Part shown: positions 5,772-6,774 of the stretch, one piece after another
How the letters are laid out: each line of letters opens with the position of its first letter
Numbering within the stretch: position 1 is the first letter of the stretch
NCBI GenBank assembly: GCA_035307785.1
Contig: DATGHS010000035.1
Location: 1 to 6,774, forward strand
Direction: 5' to 3'
DNA from: DATGHS01 sp035307785
Lineage (GTDB): Bacteria; Planctomycetota; Planctomycetia; Gemmatales; Gemmataceae
DNA length: 6,774 nt
Notes under the pieces: generated by a model
Told to the model about the DNA's origin: nothing
Seen by the model: the letters and a program-made list of their open reading frames with translations, nothing else
Database searches by the model: none
Program-made: the position numbers and the translations under genes

Positions 5772-6774
5772 TTACTTCTCCACCGTCAATGTCACCGTGC
5801 CGTACATTCCCGGCAGAATCTTGTTCTCGGAATTGGGCAGATCGATTTCGGCTCGCAAGGTTCGATTGGTCGGCTCGAGCGAGCCTGCAACCCGTGAAAC
5901 CTTGCCTTTGAACTCCATATCCTTCAGTGCGTCCAGGCGGATCACGGCCGGCGTACCGACGCGAATTCGCGTCGCATCATTTTCCGCCGCATGAATAATT
6001 ACACGAACCAGGTCCGTGCGCGCCACAACCAAAAGAGGTTGCATCTTGCCGCTGCCAGGCGCCGGGGCGAAGTCGCCGACGAAAAAGTTGCGGCGCGTGA
6101 TGATGCCATCGAAGGGCGCGCGCACTTTGGCGAATTGGAGCTGTGCCGCACTGCGCTGGGCATCGGCCTGGGCGACGGCCAGCCTCGCTTCGGCAACTTT
6201 GACCGTCGCTTCCGCCTTGGCGTACCGGGCTTGGGCTTCTTCCACGGCGGATTTGACGGCCTTTACCTTCGCCTCGGCCGCATCGACTGCCGTTTTGGCC
6301 GCTTCAAGTTTGTTGCTCGCCTCGTCGAGAATGGCCTGGTCGATTGCCCTGGCCTCCAGCAAACTCTTCATCCTCTCGAATTGCGTTTTGCGGTACGTCA
6401 GATTGGCTTGAGCATTCTTGATTGCCGCTTCGGCTTCCTGCACCTGAAGCTTCGCGGTATCTACGGCCACGCGCACACTTTGGGCCGAGCGCTGAGCGAC
6501 CTCGACCTCGGCTTTGGCCTGAGCAACAACGGCCAGCTTTTGCTGGTAATCTGCCTCGAGGTCCGGAACATCAAGTTCGGCCAGGATATCGCCTTTCTTG
6601 ACCTTGTCGCCGATGTCTACATTGAGCCTCTTAATGAAGCCGGCGACCCCGGAATAGAGACTTACTTGCTCGAACGCTTCCACCTCGCCCGGCGTGGTCG
6701 TGATCTGGGCCACCGGCGTGGTGCGGTTCGGATCGAAGGGTAAAACGACCGCTGGCAACGTGCCCTTCGGGAGC
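5772..6774 (-). CDS. HlyD/RND-type periplasmic adaptor (membrane fusion protein), 5' end outside window
   Basis: The 333 visible codons encode the membrane fusion subunit of a tripartite efflux or secretion pump, which links an inner-membrane transporter to the outer membrane. Counting from the TTG codon at 6758: first lipoyl half with VAGFIKRLNVDIGDKVKKG (38-56); a long Ala/Lys/Glu-rich helical hairpin (about 70-205); second lipoyl half with KVRAPFDGIITRR (211-223); then a beta-barrel domain ending in LPGMYGTVTL (315-324). The frame stays open past TTG 6758 to the window edge (preceding residues LPKGT), so that codon is probably an internal Leu. The real start and the expected signal peptide or lipobox are off the window. 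The protein stops directly after VTLTVEK, whereas relatives usually continue into a membrane-proximal domain, so the C-terminus looks short. The gene converges on the radical SAM gene with 9 bases between the stop codons. The pump partner would lie outside the window. Confidence 0.92.
   Translation of the reverse strand, partial: LPKGTLPAVVLPFDPNRTTPVAQITTTPGEVEAFEQVSLYSGVAGFIKRLNVDIGDKVKKGDILAELDVPDLEADYQQKLAVVAQAKAEVEVAQRSAQSVRVAVDTAKLQVQEAEAAIKNAQANLTYRKTQFERMKSLLEARAIDQAILDEASNKLEAAKTAVDAAEAKVKAVKSAVEEAQARYAKAEATVKVAEARLAVAQADAQRSAAQLQFAKVRAPFDGIITRRNFFVGDFAPAPGSGKMQPLLVVARTDLVRVIIHAAENDATRIRVGTPAVIRLDALKDMEFKGKVSRVAGSLEPTNRTLRAEIDLPNSENKILPGMYGTVTLTVEK

Noticed and set aside
5991..6743. 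A 250-codon forward frame opposite the adaptor gene
   Set aside because: Its residues (FRLG, FGRF, LGFG repeats) are the antisense image of the Ala/Lys/Glu-rich helical hairpin, so it is a shadow frame.
6756..6758. TTG codon as the start of the adaptor gene
   Set aside because: The frame continues to the window edge, and the protein would start inside the segment before the first lipoyl half, without the signal peptide or lipobox expected of a periplasmic adaptor. It is treated as an internal Leu.
1..6774. CRISPR arrays, tRNA or rRNA genes, insertion-sequence ends
   Set aside because: By eye I saw no regularly spaced direct repeats, no tRNA-like T-arm or anticodon arm sequence, and no transposase or terminal inverted repeats in the window.

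Overview
This 6.8 kb bacterial window has moderately high GC and is tightly packed. The adaptor protein at the right end has a phrasing I associate with Planctomycetota efflux adaptors, and two of the three complete genes lack a clear Shine-Dalgarno. A Planctomycetota or similar environmental bacterium is therefore plausible, but that is an inference and not a firm assignment.

Left to right: (1) positions 1-138 may hold the end of a rightward gene that starts outside the window, but this is weak. Positions 139-203 are a short gap in which I see no convincing hairpin. (2) Two leftward genes form an apparent operon. The upstream gene (915-3797) encodes a large soluble protein that joins a protein-kinase-like/aminoglycoside-phosphotransferase-like domain to an HD phosphohydrolase domain of the kind found at the end of CCA-adding enzymes. 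The downstream gene (204-905) follows after 9 bases and encodes a Fic-domain protein whose signature has Cys where Asn is usual. (3) A 141-base divergent intergenic region (3798-3938) carries a perfect TTGACA box and a GGAG ribosome binding site for the kinase-HD gene. (4) A rightward gene (3939-5762) encodes a B12-binding-type radical SAM enzyme with an unassigned C-terminal extension. (5) Convergent to it, and only 9 bases away, is the 3' end of an HlyD/RND-type membrane fusion protein gene (5772 to the right edge), whose 5' end is off the window.

The notable part is the 204-5762 block: a kinase-like domain, an HD phosphohydrolase, a Fic transferase and, divergently, a radical SAM enzyme. 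The kinase-like region resembles the TCAD9 type described in predicted NTP-dependent bacterial conflict and signalling systems. The combination suggests a nucleotide- or tRNA-end-centred modification or signalling module. No target, toxin/antitoxin relation or precursor peptide can be shown from the sequence. The adaptor gene at the right is probably unrelated to this module.
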